DNA of 64,000 nucleotides from DASXUC01 sp036004445. Its GTDB lineage: Bacteria; Sysuimicrobiota; Sysuimicrobiia; Sysuimicrobiales; Kaftiobacteriaceae. How positions within the stretch are numbered: the stretch's first letter is position 1; every line of letters begins with the position of its first letter. Positions 44,259 through 52,173 of the stretch are shown piece after piece. The DNA is taken from assembly GCA_036004445.1 (NCBI GenBank), contig DASYRL010000051.1, forward strand, positions 1-64,000, given 5' to 3'. The notes under the pieces were generated by a model. That model saw only the letters and a program-made list of their open reading frames with translations, made no database searches and was not told the origin of the DNA. The translations under genes and the position numbers were made by a program.

Positions 44259-45623
44259 TTAGCCCGTTTCCGCGTTTCCGCGTTTCCGCGTTTCCGCATC
44301 AATGCCGGGCACCGGATATTGGAGACAGAACTCTTTCACGTCATCCCGCATCTTCGCCAGCACCGTATTCTCGGTGATGGCCGAGCGGAACTTCTTCAGC
44401 GCGGCGGTGCGCTGCGCGCGATCGTCTGGGAGTTGGAAATCGCGGATCTGGGTTTCGACGTCGGCGATCCAGCCGGCGAGGCGGTCCATCTCCGCCTCTT
44501 TCATGCCCCGTGTCGTCGCCGCCGGTGATCCGAGGCGCACGCCGGAGGGATAGAACGCGGACACCGGCTCGCCGGGGATCGTGTTCTTGTTCACGGTAAT
44601 CCCGACGCGGTCGAGCGCGTCCTGGAGGAACACTCCACGCCCCGGGCCGCCCGGCGTCAGATCGAGCAAGACCATGTGATTGTCGGTCCCACCGGTGACC
44701 AGCTTCATCCCGCGCGCCGTCAGGCCCTCGGCCAGCGCCTTCGCGTTGGCCACGACCTGGCGGCCGTACTCCTTGAACGACGGCTGCATGGCTTCGCCCA
44801 GCGCCACGGCGATCGCCGACGTGGTATGGTCGTGCGGCCCACCCTGCAGCCCGGGAAAGATCGCGCGGTCGATCTTCTCCGCGAGCTCCGGATCTTTGTC
44901 CAACCCCTTCTGCGTAACGAGGATCATGGCGCCGCGCGGCCCGCGCAGCGTCTTGTGTGTGGTCGTCGTTACGATATGCGCGTAGGGCACCGGACTCGTG
45001 TGCACGCCCGCCACGACGAGCCCGGCCACATGCGCGATGTCGGCGGCAAAGAACGCCCCGACGTCGTCGGCGACCTCCGCCAGCCGCTGGAACGGAAGCT
45101 CGCGCACGTAGGCGGTGGCACCGCACCAGATCAGCTTCGGCTTGTGCTCGCGGGCCAGCGCCCGCACCTCGTCGAGGTCGATGTAGCCGTCGGCCGTCAC
45201 GTGGTACGGCGCGCTGCGATAGTAGATCCCGGTCGCGCTGACCTTCCAGCCGTGGGTCAGATGCCCCCCGTCGGGGAGGTTCTGGCCCATGATCGGGTCC
45301 CCAGGGTTGCACGTCGCGAGGTACACCGCCAGGTTGGCCGGACTGCCCGAGTATGGCTGGACGTTGGCATGGGGGACGCCGAAGAGCGCCATCGCGCGGC
45401 GCTGCGCGAGCCGCTCCACGTCATCGACAAACTCGTTGCCGCCGTAGTAGCGGCGGCCGGGGTAGCCCTCGGAATACTTGTTGGTGAAGATGGTGCCCAT
45501 CGCGTCGAGCACCGCGCGGGAGACGTAGTTCTCAGACGGGATGAGTTCCACGCCTTCGCGTTGGCGGCGGCGTTCCTGCTGGAGGATGGTGAAGACTTCG
45601 GGGTCGCGCTCCTCGAGCCCCAT
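44259..45623 (-). CDS. glyA: Serine hydroxymethyltransferase
   Basis: 454 residues, PLP enzyme converting serine and tetrahydrofolate to glycine and methylene-tetrahydrofolate. Motifs: ELIPSENYVSRAV at about 26-38, NKYSEGYPGRRYYGG, the PLP Lys in TTTTHKTLRGPRG near 228, FPGLQGGPHDH, and SGVRLGSPAATTRGM. It is about 25-35 residues longer than most bacterial GlyA. The tail (DAETRKRGNAETG) is encoded by four 8-bp repeats and looks like an accidental extension. It follows the MOSC gene after nine bases. Confidence 0.95.
   Translation of the reverse strand: MGLEERDPEVFTILQQERRRQREGVELIPSENYVSRAVLDAMGTIFTNKYSEGYPGRRYYGGNEFVDDVERLAQRRAMALFGVPHANVQPYSGSPANLAVYLATCNPGDPIMGQNLPDGGHLTHGWKVSATGIYYRSAPYHVTADGYIDLDEVRALAREHKPKLIWCGATAYVRELPFQRLAEVADDVGAFFAADIAHVAGLVVAGVHTSPVPYAHIVTTTTHKTLRGPRGAMILVTQKGLDKDPELAEKIDRAIFPGLQGGPHDHTTSAIAVALGEAMQPSFKEYGRQVVANAKALAEGLTARGMKLVTGGTDNHMVLLDLTPGGPGRGVFLQDALDRVGITVNKNTIPGEPVSAFYPSGVRLGSPAATTRGMKEAEMDRLAGWIADVETQIRDFQLPDDRAQRTAALKKFRSAITENTVLAKMRDDVKEFCLQYPVPGIDAETRKRGNAETG
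44266..44297. repeat. 8-bp tandem repeat, four copies, at the end of glyA
   Basis: GTTTCCGC is repeated four times without interruption, inside the last codons of glyA. The period is not a multiple of three, so copy-number change would alter the C-terminus of GlyA. Confidence 0.8.
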
Positions 45624-45632
45624 GCGGTCGCG

Positions 45633-46112
45633 CTAGTCCGCGGATGCCGCCATACTCACCGCGGCGACGGCATCGCCGACTCGGATCGTGCCGTCGCCGT
45701 CCACCGCCACGACGCGGGCGAGCTGGCCCCGGCGGCCGACCAGCGCCTGCTGGAAGGCAACGCGGTCGTCCTTGCCCAGCACCTCGCCGATGTGGGTGCA
45801 GGGTTCGCAAGGGCCGCTGACCTCGAACGTTACCGCCCCAATGCGGATCCGCGTGCCGGCGGCCAATTGTTCGAGGGGCGGGAACTCCACGGTGATCTGC
45901 TCGCGAAGCTCGCCCGGCCGCAGGCCGAGGTGGCGGATGGTGGCCGCATCGAGAATGAGGACCTGGCGGTGGTCGCCGGACCGCTTCTTGCCGTGGACGT
46001 CTCCCTCCAGCCCGCGTCCGAGGAGCGCCTTCGCCTCGTCGACCGGCTGCGGCGTGGTCCGCTGCGCGCGGAGGAGATGAATGCTGAGGACGTGTCCGGT
46101 GGCGTCGGTCAT
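45633..46112 (-). CDS. MOSC-domain protein
   Basis: 159 residues forming a single MOSC beta-barrel: LLGRGLEGDVHGKKRSGDHRQVLILDAATI, ITVEFPPLEQL and the Cys motif GPCEPCTHIGEVLG near 100-113. MOSC domains transfer sulfur or bind molybdenum cofactor; the paired Cys are candidate persulfide carriers. The ATG overlaps the holin-like gene stop (ATGA), so translation is coupled to it. Confidence 0.88.
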   Translation of the reverse strand: MTDATGHVLSIHLLRAQRTTPQPVDEAKALLGRGLEGDVHGKKRSGDHRQVLILDAATIRHLGLRPGELREQITVEFPPLEQLAAGTRIRIGAVTFEVSGPCEPCTHIGEVLGKDDRVAFQQALVGRRGQLARVVAVDGDGTIRVGDAVAAVSMAASAD

Positions 46113-46663
46113 CGGTCGTGTGGCCGGTCCAATTCGAAGTCCGGCGTGTCTATTGTTCCCAGCTCACCATCGAGTTCCTCCACCTGGGGCGCGGACCATT
46201 CCCAGCGCGGTGGCGCGGGCGCCTGCCGTGTCTCGGAGGGTCGGGGATCCGCGGCGCCGCTGCCGACCGGGATGACGCCGCCGAATCGCATCGCCAGCAC
46301 CTTGTTGACGTCGCGACCGAAGAACCACCATAGCACCGGCGCCAGCACGATCCACCCGGACGGCCCCGCTTCACCGAACGTCTTGACCAGGGCAAGAATA
46401 CGGTCGGGGACCACCAGCATCCCCAACACGATGAGGGTGGAGATCGCCGGCCGGACGAGCGCGATCGTGGAGTTGGCCCAGATGTAGACTTTCGACGCAT
46501 CCGGCGTCGTGGCTTTAACGAAGTCGACCCACACTTCCGCGTGCGTCTGCTCTAAATCGGTGAGCTGCCTGCGGAACTGCACCTCCTGCTCGGGATCGGA
46601 CAGCAGACCGACGCTGCGGAGCAGCTTGATCAGCGCCTCGAGCAGTGCCCCGGAGAGTCTCAT
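46109..46663 (-). CDS. Holin-like 3TM membrane protein (GTA/phage holin type)
   Basis: 184 residues. The N-terminal amphipathic region DPEQEVQFRRQLTDLEQTHAEVWVDFVKAT followed by WANSTIALVRPAISTLIVLGMLVV and GWIVLAPVLWWFFGRDV matches three-helix holins of gene-transfer agents and tailed phages. The C-terminal 50 residues are polar and proline-rich. It is overlapped on both sides: ATGA with the upstream glucosaminidase stop and ATGA with the MOSC start. Its membrane-pore role is inferred from family and from the adjacent lysin-like gene. Confidence 0.68.
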   Translation of the reverse strand: MRLSGALLEALIKLLRSVGLLSDPEQEVQFRRQLTDLEQTHAEVWVDFVKATTPDASKVYIWANSTIALVRPAISTLIVLGMLVVPDRILALVKTFGEAGPSGWIVLAPVLWWFFGRDVNKVLAMRFGGVIPVGSGAADPRPSETRQAPAPPRWEWSAPQVEELDGELGTIDTPDFELDRPHDR

Positions 46664-47397
46664 CGCTTCACCTCCTCGCCCAGCATCACGATCTTTGTGG
46701 CGTGATCGTAGACCACCGGCAGCTCCAGCGTGGCGGCGAGGCGCCGCACGTGGACGAACACGCGGCTGTTGACGACAAGCACGGCATCCGGCGGCATCAG
46801 GCGTCCGCGGACCCGCAGCTCGATCGGCCGGGTCGTCCGCGGTAAGAGATCGGCCGCATGGCGTTCCATGACCGCCAGCAGGCGCCGTCCATACGCCGGC
46901 GACGTCGCGTACCCCGCCTGTGCGATCATGAGCGCGAACCGGCGTGGGTCTCCGGTCAAGGCAAAGGCGTCGAGGGCCGGCCGGTACCTCGGATTGCGGC
47001 GGAAGAACTGCGCGTAGTCGCGGACGTTATCTTCAACCACGGCGTAGGCGCGGAACAACGCAACAGGATTCGCGCCGGCGGCGCGCGCGGCGTCATAGGA
47101 GTCGAAGATCGTGTTGGTACCGTGGGCGTGGTAGGAGCGGTCGCCGTGGCGGTGCGCGCCCGGAAACGGCACGGCTTCGTAGGTACTGCCGTAGTAGACC
47201 TTCCCGGGCCAGCCCCGGCGCGCCTTCACACCGAAGTAGGCATTGCCGAGCCTGGCGAGGCCGGATCGGCCCCAGTCGCTTTCCAGGATCGCCTGGCCGA
47301 TCAGGACGGCGCCGGGCACACCACCGGCTTCCGCCAGCGGAACGAACGCGCGGACGCGGTCGAGGAATGCCTGTTGGTCGGAAGCCAGCGCCGGCAT
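46660..47397 (-). CDS. Glucosaminidase-family cell-wall hydrolase (FlgJ/endolysin-like)
   Basis: 245 residues. Glucosaminidase domain about 8-165: VLIGQAILESDWGRSG (catalytic Glu39), NAYFGVKARRG, FDSYDAARA and YATSPAYGRRL. Residues about 180-240 (VRGRLMPPDAVLVVNSRVFVHVRRLAATL) resemble a copper-amine-oxidase N-domain/stalk repeat used for wall binding. No signal peptide is present, so export would need the adjacent holin-like protein. It cleaves peptidoglycan between GlcNAc and MurNAc. The ATG lacks a strong ribosome site. Confidence 0.85.
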   Translation of the reverse strand: MPALASDQQAFLDRVRAFVPLAEAGGVPGAVLIGQAILESDWGRSGLARLGNAYFGVKARRGWPGKVYYGSTYEAVPFPGAHRHGDRSYHAHGTNTIFDSYDAARAAGANPVALFRAYAVVEDNVRDYAQFFRRNPRYRPALDAFALTGDPRRFALMIAQAGYATSPAYGRRLLAVMERHAADLLPRTTRPIELRVRGRLMPPDAVLVVNSRVFVHVRRLAATLELPVVYDHATKIVMLGEEVKR

Positions 47398-47500
47398 CGC
47401 GCCCCTCCAAGGGCTCCGTATTCTTCTCAGGTTGACCCAGACCGGCTGCCTTAGTGAAGTCGCCTGATGGAACTAGCCGGTATTGGGGTCGCTCAAACAA

Positions 47501-47572
47501 GGGAACGGGGGAACACGGGAACGGGGGAACGCGCCAGATCCCGAAACCGGGGCGCCGCGATCCCGCGTTCCC
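47501..47572. repeat. 14-bp direct repeat plus inverted partner in an intergenic gap
   Basis: GGGAACGGGGGAAC occurs at 47501-47514 and 47517-47530. GGGAACGCG (47525-47533) is mirrored by CGCGTTCCC (47564-47572). The set lies between the PP-loop gene end (47582) and the glucosaminidase start (47397), so it may form a terminator-like hairpin for the former. Confidence 0.6.
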
Positions 47573-47581
47573 GCGCTCCCG

Positions 47582-48535
47582 TCAGTTGGGTCTGAAGTCG
47601 ACGACGTGGAATGAGTGCAGGCGCGAGTTCGTGCTGGGGAGCCACTCCACGGCGATCGGGTGGGCGAAGTCCGGCTGCAACCGGCCGTGCTGCAGCCAGT
47701 AGCGGGCGTGCGGGTCGTTGGCAACGGCCGGCCCGGCCTTTACGACGAGGGTCAGGGGGCCGCGCACGACGTGGACGTCGTCAATCTCCGGCAGCTCCAG
47801 CAGCGCCTCGCCGATGCGGGCGGCGAGGTCGCCCGGCGGCGAGGGGCGGAGGTTGACCAGCGCGACGTTGCGGCCCAGCGGACCCACGATCTTGGCGTTG
47901 GCGAGTTCCGCGGGAAATCCGACATCTCGCACCAGTGCGAGCACGACCTCGTTCGCCTCGGCTACCGCGCGGCCGTGGTAGTCAGGCACCACCAGCGGCT
48001 TGAGGAGGTGCTTGAGCTTGCAGCCTTCGCGGCCGGAGTGTTCGCCGATCTTCGGAATCCGCAGGCCGAGATGGTCGGCGACCGCGCGGATCTGCGGCTT
48101 GTCGAGATCTAGCAGCGGCGCGTAGTACCCGTTGCAGACCTTCAGCCCCAATTGCCCCCAGGTGTCGCTGCGGTTGGCACCGGTCAGCACCAGGCGGCCG
48201 CGCGCGACCTTCTTCACCATGCCGAGCTTGATCTCGCGGGTGCACCGGTTGCAGGCGGGGCCGTTGGCCTGCACGCGGTGCTGGGCGAACTGCCCGAGCA
48301 GGCACTTCTGCTGCAGGCCCAGCTGTTCGGCCATCTCCAGCACGATCTCGTTGCCGCGCCGATAGGCGTACTGACCCATGTTTACGGTCACCAACAAGAC
48401 GCGCTCGGGGCCCAGCGCCTGCTTCACCAGTGCGGCGACGACCGTGCTGTCCAGGCCGCCGCTGAACGCCACGACAACGGGGCGCTGCTCCGTGACCGTT
48501 TGGATGTCTCCGAGGAGGGACCGGATCATTGGCAT
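47582..48535 (-). CDS. PP-loop ATPase, LarE/ExsB-like (sulfur-transfer type)
   Basis: 317 residues. The PP-loop SGGLDS at 25-30 activates a substrate with ATP. Cys pairs lie in PACNRCTRE (Cys95, Cys98), with single Cys in LKVCNGYY and REGCKLKH. GANRSDTWGQLG and LRIPKIGEHS resemble LarE/NadE-type relatives. The C-terminal 100 residues (LVNLRPSPPGDLAARIGEALLE, HVVRGPLTLVVKAG) form an additional domain I do not recognise. A thiolase or sacrificial-sulfur role is plausible; tRNA or cofactor modification cannot be distinguished. Confidence 0.75.
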   Translation of the reverse strand: MPMIRSLLGDIQTVTEQRPVVVAFSGGLDSTVVAALVKQALGPERVLLVTVNMGQYAYRRGNEIVLEMAEQLGLQQKCLLGQFAQHRVQANGPACNRCTREIKLGMVKKVARGRLVLTGANRSDTWGQLGLKVCNGYYAPLLDLDKPQIRAVADHLGLRIPKIGEHSGREGCKLKHLLKPLVVPDYHGRAVAEANEVVLALVRDVGFPAELANAKIVGPLGRNVALVNLRPSPPGDLAARIGEALLELPEIDDVHVVRGPLTLVVKAGPAVANDPHARYWLQHGRLQPDFAHPIAVEWLPSTNSRLHSFHVVDFRPN

Positions 48536-48624
48536 CTACCTGTGTGTCTGATAGTCTCAAAAGTCGCGGCATGCGACAAGGACCCCGGTAGGAACCCGCC
48601 CAACCGTGACAGAAGTTCGAGGCA

Positions 48625-49566
48625 ATGCCACCGCCCCGCATCGTCGGATCGCTATGCCTGTCCCTCATCGTGCTCTGCACCGGCGTCGCCCCGACCATCG
48701 CGGCTCAACAGTGGATACCTCAGCCCGGAATCGTACGCGCGAATCTGACGTCGACGTCCACGATCCGCATCGGCAGCCGGCTCCGAACGTATTCTGTGGA
48801 TCGCGGCGTCATTGTCTTTGCCGAAAGCGACAACGGGCGCGATCTCTCACAGACGACCGAAACCAACATTCGGGCGTCCGGGCAGCAAGGCGACTCTCAA
48901 GCGTCGATCGCCCACCCCGCCGTGGTCCAGCGCAGTGACGGCAGATTCGTGATGGTCTACACGGCCACCACGCAGGCCCAGCCGCCGCTTCTCCCGCGTC
49001 GCATGTTCGTTCGAATTTCCGACAACGGCACGACGTTCGGTCCGCCCGCGCCGCTGCCCGTGACGACGCTGGACATCAACCCGCGCGGCCTCACGGTCCA
49101 GTTCACCCCGGATGTCGTCCGGATGCCCGATGGGTCGCTGCGCCTATACTACACGGCCGGCGGGTCGGACATCGGCAGCATGCGCAGCACCGATGGAGGC
49201 GAGACATGGGTGCCCGACGCAGGATACCGGCTGGGACAGCTGCCTGGGCCCGGACAGTCCCGCACCGCCGCGTACGTTGCCCCGGACGCGGTCGTGCAGT
49301 CCGATGGCAGCGTTGGGCTGTATCTGGCTTACGGTGAATTCGAGTCCCGGTGCGGTGGATTAGGCTGTCTGGCGATTCGTCTCGCGGTGTCCACCGATGG
49401 CATCGTGTTCACTCTGGAGTCCGGGATGCTCATCGCGCCCACCGGTGGCGGCCATGCAGTGATCGACCCCGACGTCTTCCAGGCTGCCGACGGGCGCTGG
49501 TACATGCTGTATGGCGAGGAAGGGTCTGGAGCGATTAACCTGCGGCTGGCCACCCGCACCGAATAG
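48625..49566 (+). CDS. Exported beta-propeller protein (sialidase / GH43-like fold)
   Basis: 313 residues. Signal peptide about 1-27 (IVGSLCLSLIVLCTGVAPTIAAQQ). The mature part shows repeated propeller blades: AHPAVVQRSDGRFVMVYTATT, FTPDVVRMPDGSLRLYYTAGG, STDGGETW (an Asp-box), APDAVVQSDGSVGLYLAYGE and DPDVFQAADGRWYMLYGEE. Such five-bladed propellers are found in glycosidases and sialidases, but no catalytic residues can be assigned. It is divergent from the PP-loop gene. Confidence 0.75.
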   Translation: MPPPRIVGSLCLSLIVLCTGVAPTIAAQQWIPQPGIVRANLTSTSTIRIGSRLRTYSVDRGVIVFAESDNGRDLSQTTETNIRASGQQGDSQASIAHPAVVQRSDGRFVMVYTATTQAQPPLLPRRMFVRISDNGTTFGPPAPLPVTTLDINPRGLTVQFTPDVVRMPDGSLRLYYTAGGSDIGSMRSTDGGETWVPDAGYRLGQLPGPGQSRTAAYVAPDAVVQSDGSVGLYLAYGEFESRCGGLGCLAIRLAVSTDGIVFTLESGMLIAPTGGGHAVIDPDVFQAADGRWYMLYGEEGSGAINLRLATRTE

Positions 49567-49576
49567 GAGGAGGCTC

Positions 49577-49963
49577 ATGCCCAAAACGATCCGGCAGTCG
49601 GTCACGGTCGGCGCCAGCCCGGCGCAGGTCTACGGAATCCTGATGGACTCCAAGAAACACGCGCGGCTGACCGGCGGCGCGGCCTCGATCAGCCGGAAGG
49701 TCGGCGGCCGGTTCACCGCCTTTGACGGATACGCTGAAGGGGTGAACCTCGAACTGCAGCCCGGGAAGAAAATCGTGCAGTCCTGGCGGGCGAACGACTG
49801 GCCCGCCAACCACTACTCGAAGGCCACCTTCGCGCTGAGAAAAGTGAAGGGCGGTTGCCGGCTCACGTTCACGCAGACCGGCGTGCCCAACAGCCAGTAT
49901 GGGTCGATCAAGCGGGGATGGATCGACTATTACTGGACGCCGCTGCGGGAGCGGTTCAGCTGA
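49577..49963 (+). CDS. SRPBCC / AHSA1-like START-domain protein
   Basis: 128 residues: TIRQSVTVGASPAQVYGILMDSKKHARLTG, GGRFTAFDGYAEGVNLELQPGKKIVQSWRA and a C-terminal helix IKRGWIDYYWTPLRERF, a typical helix-grip fold for hydrophobic ligand or client binding. GGAGGAGG precedes ATG 49577. It is 10 bases after the beta-propeller gene and overlaps the convergent nitroreductase gene by eight bases. Confidence 0.88.
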   Translation: MPKTIRQSVTVGASPAQVYGILMDSKKHARLTGGAASISRKVGGRFTAFDGYAEGVNLELQPGKKIVQSWRANDWPANHYSKATFALRKVKGGCRLTFTQTGVPNSQYGSIKRGWIDYYWTPLRERFS

Positions 49964-50534
49964 GCCACACCGTCTTCTCCGCCGCCGGCGTCCGGCGCTT
50001 CTGTGGAACGGTCTCGGGATAGCCGAGGTAGACGAACCCGATCACCCGGCGATCGTCGCCAACGTTGAGGAATTCACGCAGCGGTGGATAGTCGCGCAGC
50101 CCCCCCGTGCGGAAGTAGCTGCCAACCCCTTCGCTCCACAGCGCAAGCATGAAGGCATAGGCTGCGCCGTACGTCGCCCAGAAGTCTTCTTCGCGCTGCT
50201 CGAGATTCTCATGGATCGCCGCGGTGACGACGACAATGGCCGGCGCGGCCACCACCGCCTGGTAGACGTTCTCGAAGACTTTCTGCCGCTCCGGCGCCTC
50301 GGGATCGGGCATCGTCGACCTGGTGAACTCCCTGCGGATCTCCGCAAACCGGCGTTTGCTCTCGCCCTCAAGGACGAAGAACTGCCACGGCTCCGTCAGG
50401 CGGTGATTGGGACTCCAGACCGCGGCCTCCAGCGCCCGGGCGATGAGCTCGTGCGGGACGGGATCGGGCCGGAATCGTGGAACACTGCGGCGCGACATGA
50501 GCGTCTCGATGACGGTGGCAGGCTGGGCGTCCAT
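49956..50534 (-). CDS. Nitroreductase family FMN protein (YdjA-like)
   Basis: 192 residues. N-terminal MSRRSVPRFRPDPVPHELIARALEAAVWSPNHRLTEPWQF is the FMN phosphate and isoalloxazine site; GAAYAFMLALWSEGVGSYFRTG forms the dimer interface helix. This is the short, single-domain nitroreductase group, which reduces nitro compounds or quinones with NAD(P)H. It overlaps the convergent SRPBCC gene by eight bases. Confidence 0.88.
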   Translation of the reverse strand: MDAQPATVIETLMSRRSVPRFRPDPVPHELIARALEAAVWSPNHRLTEPWQFFVLEGESKRRFAEIRREFTRSTMPDPEAPERQKVFENVYQAVVAAPAIVVVTAAIHENLEQREEDFWATYGAAYAFMLALWSEGVGSYFRTGGLRDYPPLREFLNVGDDRRVIGFVYLGYPETVPQKRRTPAAEKTVWLS

Positions 50535-50660
50535 ACGGCCTCCCTTCAGTTAGGTGCGCCGATCGGCTCGAGTGTCTTCAACGTATTGCACGCGACGGGG
50601 AATTCCTTCTCCGATACGACGAACTGTTACACAAGCTGGGCATACTGATTCGTGGGACTC

Positions 50661-51797
50661 ATGAGATCTCTCGCCCGCTTGCTCGTCATCGGCACAGCCT
50701 GCCTGTTGGGGCTCACCGGGGCCCTTCCCGCGACCGCCCAGGCGCCGGCGGTCCAGCTCCAGCGAATCGCCCACGGCCTCATCCACCCTCTGCAGCTCAC
50801 GCACGCCGGGGATGGATCGGGGCGGTTGTTCATCGTCGAGCAGCGCGGAGTCATCCGCGTCATGCAAGACGAGACGATCCTGCCGACCCCCTTTCTGGAC
50901 ATCCGCGACCGCGTCACCGAGCGCTCGGAAATGGGACTCCTCAGTATCGCGTTCCATCCGCTCTACACGTCTAACGGGTTATTCTACGTGAACTATACGA
51001 CCGAGCTCGGCGGCCCCCGCCGGTCGGTTATCGCCGAGTACCGCGCGTGGCCGCCGTCGGGCAACGTCGTGGACCGAACCGAACGGATCGTACTCGAAAT
51101 TCCTCAACCGTACACCAACCACAACGGCGGGCTGAACCTGTTCGGTCCCGACGGCATGCTCTACATCGGCCTGGGCGACGGCGGATCGGGCGGCGACCCG
51201 CAGAACAATGGACAGCGGTTGAACACACTGCTGGGCAAGATCCTGCGCATCAACGTCGACAGCGGCACGCCGTATGGGATTCCCCCCGACAACCCGTTTG
51301 TCGGGAAGCAGAACGTCCGCCCGGAGATCTGGGCATACGGATTTCGGAATCCATGGCGATTCTCGTTTGACCGCAAGACCCAGAAATTGTTCGTCGGCGA
51401 CGTCGGACAGAACGCCTGGGAAGAAGTCGATATCGTCGAACCGGGCCGCAACTACGGATGGCGGATCATGGAAGGCCGTCATTGCTACAACCCACCCAGC
51501 GGCTGCTCCACCTCAGGGTTGAGACTACCGACGGCTGAGTACGGCCACGACGTCGGGTGTTCGGTCACGGGCGGCTACGTCTACCGGGGCACGACAATGT
51601 CCGAGCTGCGTGGGAGATATCTCTTCGGTGACTACTGTACCGGCCTGATCTGGATCCTTTCCGGGGGCGGTCCGTGGACGATGTCGCTACTGGTGGATAC
51701 GACGGCGCAGGTCAGCTCTTTCGGGGAAGACCCCGCCGGGGAACTCTACGTCGTCGACTACGGCGGCCGGATCTACAAGATCGTCCCCTCGCCCTGA
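50661..51797 (+). CDS. PQQ-dependent soluble aldose/glucose dehydrogenase-like, exported
   Basis: 378 residues from ATG 50661 (GTG 50652 is possible). Signal peptide about 1-26 (LVIGTACLLGLTGALPATAQA). Six-bladed propeller: GLIHPLQLTHAGDGSGRLFIVEQRG, MGLLSIAFHP, HNGGLNLFGPDGMLYIGLGDGGSGGDPQNNGQ, ILRINVDSGTPYGIPPDNPF and GFRNPWRFSFD. These match YliI/Asd-type sugar dehydrogenases, including the catalytic His in YTNHNGG. It oxidises aldoses in the periplasm with PQQ; no PQQ-synthesis genes are here. tRNA-Ser follows immediately. Confidence 0.9.
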   Translation: MRSLARLLVIGTACLLGLTGALPATAQAPAVQLQRIAHGLIHPLQLTHAGDGSGRLFIVEQRGVIRVMQDETILPTPFLDIRDRVTERSEMGLLSIAFHPLYTSNGLFYVNYTTELGGPRRSVIAEYRAWPPSGNVVDRTERIVLEIPQPYTNHNGGLNLFGPDGMLYIGLGDGGSGGDPQNNGQRLNTLLGKILRINVDSGTPYGIPPDNPFVGKQNVRPEIWAYGFRNPWRFSFDRKTQKLFVGDVGQNAWEEVDIVEPGRNYGWRIMEGRHCYNPPSGCSTSGLRLPTAEYGHDVGCSVTGGYVYRGTTMSELRGRYLFGDYCTGLIWILSGGGPWTMSLLVDTTAQVSSFGEDPAGELYVVDYGGRIYKIVPSP

Positions 51798-51803
51798 TCC
51801 GCG

Positions 51804-51809
51804 TATAAT
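51804..51809 (+). promoter_or_regulatory. -10 box for tRNA-Ser
   Basis: Perfect TATAAT ending seven bases before tRNA position 1 (51817), placing the start at or next to the mature 5' end. No clear -35 box; the region upstream is the end of the PQQ dehydrogenase gene. Confidence 0.6.
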
Positions 51810-51816
51810 ACTCCCC

Positions 51817-51907
51817 GGAGGGGTGCAGGGAACCTGGCTATCCGGGCGGTCTTGAAAACCGCTGGGCTGAAAGGCCCTTGTGGGTTCAAATCCCACCCCC
51901 TCCGCCA
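51817..51907 (+). tRNA. tRNA-Ser (anticodon UGA)
   Basis: 91 bases: acceptor GGAGGGG/CCCCTCC, G73 and encoded CCA (51905-51907). Anticodon stem GCGGT/ACCGC around loop CTTGAAA (anticodon TGA), a class II variable arm (GGGCTGAAAGGCCC) and T-arm GTGGG-TTCAAAT-CCCAC. The D-arm is slightly irregular. Confidence 0.92.
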
Positions 51908-51986
51908 ACGCGTCGCATCGGTCCGAAGGACTGGTGCGGCGCGTTCGTTCTTTGGAAGATGATTTGGACCCACAAGGGTGAGGGGG

Positions 51987-52010
51987 CGTGGGGGAGAATT
52001 CTCCCCCACG
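51987..52010. repeat. Perfect 24-bp palindrome
   Basis: A continuous perfect palindrome centred on GAATTC with CGTGGGGG and CCCCCACG ends, in the gap after tRNA-Ser. It could act as the tRNA transcript terminator in either direction but has no T-tract. Confidence 0.7.
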
Positions 52011-52075
52011 CAGTAAAGGGGGGCAGCGAGCATGAGCGTGGCCATCACACTGGACACGAACTGTCGCTGCGAGCG

Positions 52076-52101
52076 CTCAGGGGGGATTATTCCCCCCTGA
52101 G
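52076..52101. repeat. 11-bp hairpin with TTAT loop
   Basis: Arms CTCAGGGGGGA and TCCCCCCTGAG with a 4-base TTAT loop, just upstream of the partial tRNA copy. Next to it is GAGCGAACGGAGTGAGCGACTC, also weakly self-complementary. Confidence 0.65.
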
Positions 52102-52123
52102 GAGCGAACGGAGTGAGCGACTC

Positions 52124-52152
52124 GTGGGGGTTCAAATCCCCCCCCTCTGCCA
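52124..52152 (+). pseudogene. Partial tRNA 3' end (T-arm, acceptor 3' strand, CCA)
   Basis: The T-arm with TTCAAAT loop, a C-rich acceptor strand ending CTCTGCCA, closely resembling the end of the tRNA-Ser about 245 bases upstream. No matching 5' half (AGAGGGG) is found. It is a duplicated tRNA 3' end of the kind left by integration at a tRNA gene. Confidence 0.6.
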
Positions 52153-52173
52153 TTCGTGCGGCGCCCGCAGGCG

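Noticed and set aside
44676..46487. 603-codon rightward ORF opposite glyA, MOSC and holin-like genes
   Set aside because: A high-GC antisense shadow without domain similarity; the leftward genes have clear motifs.
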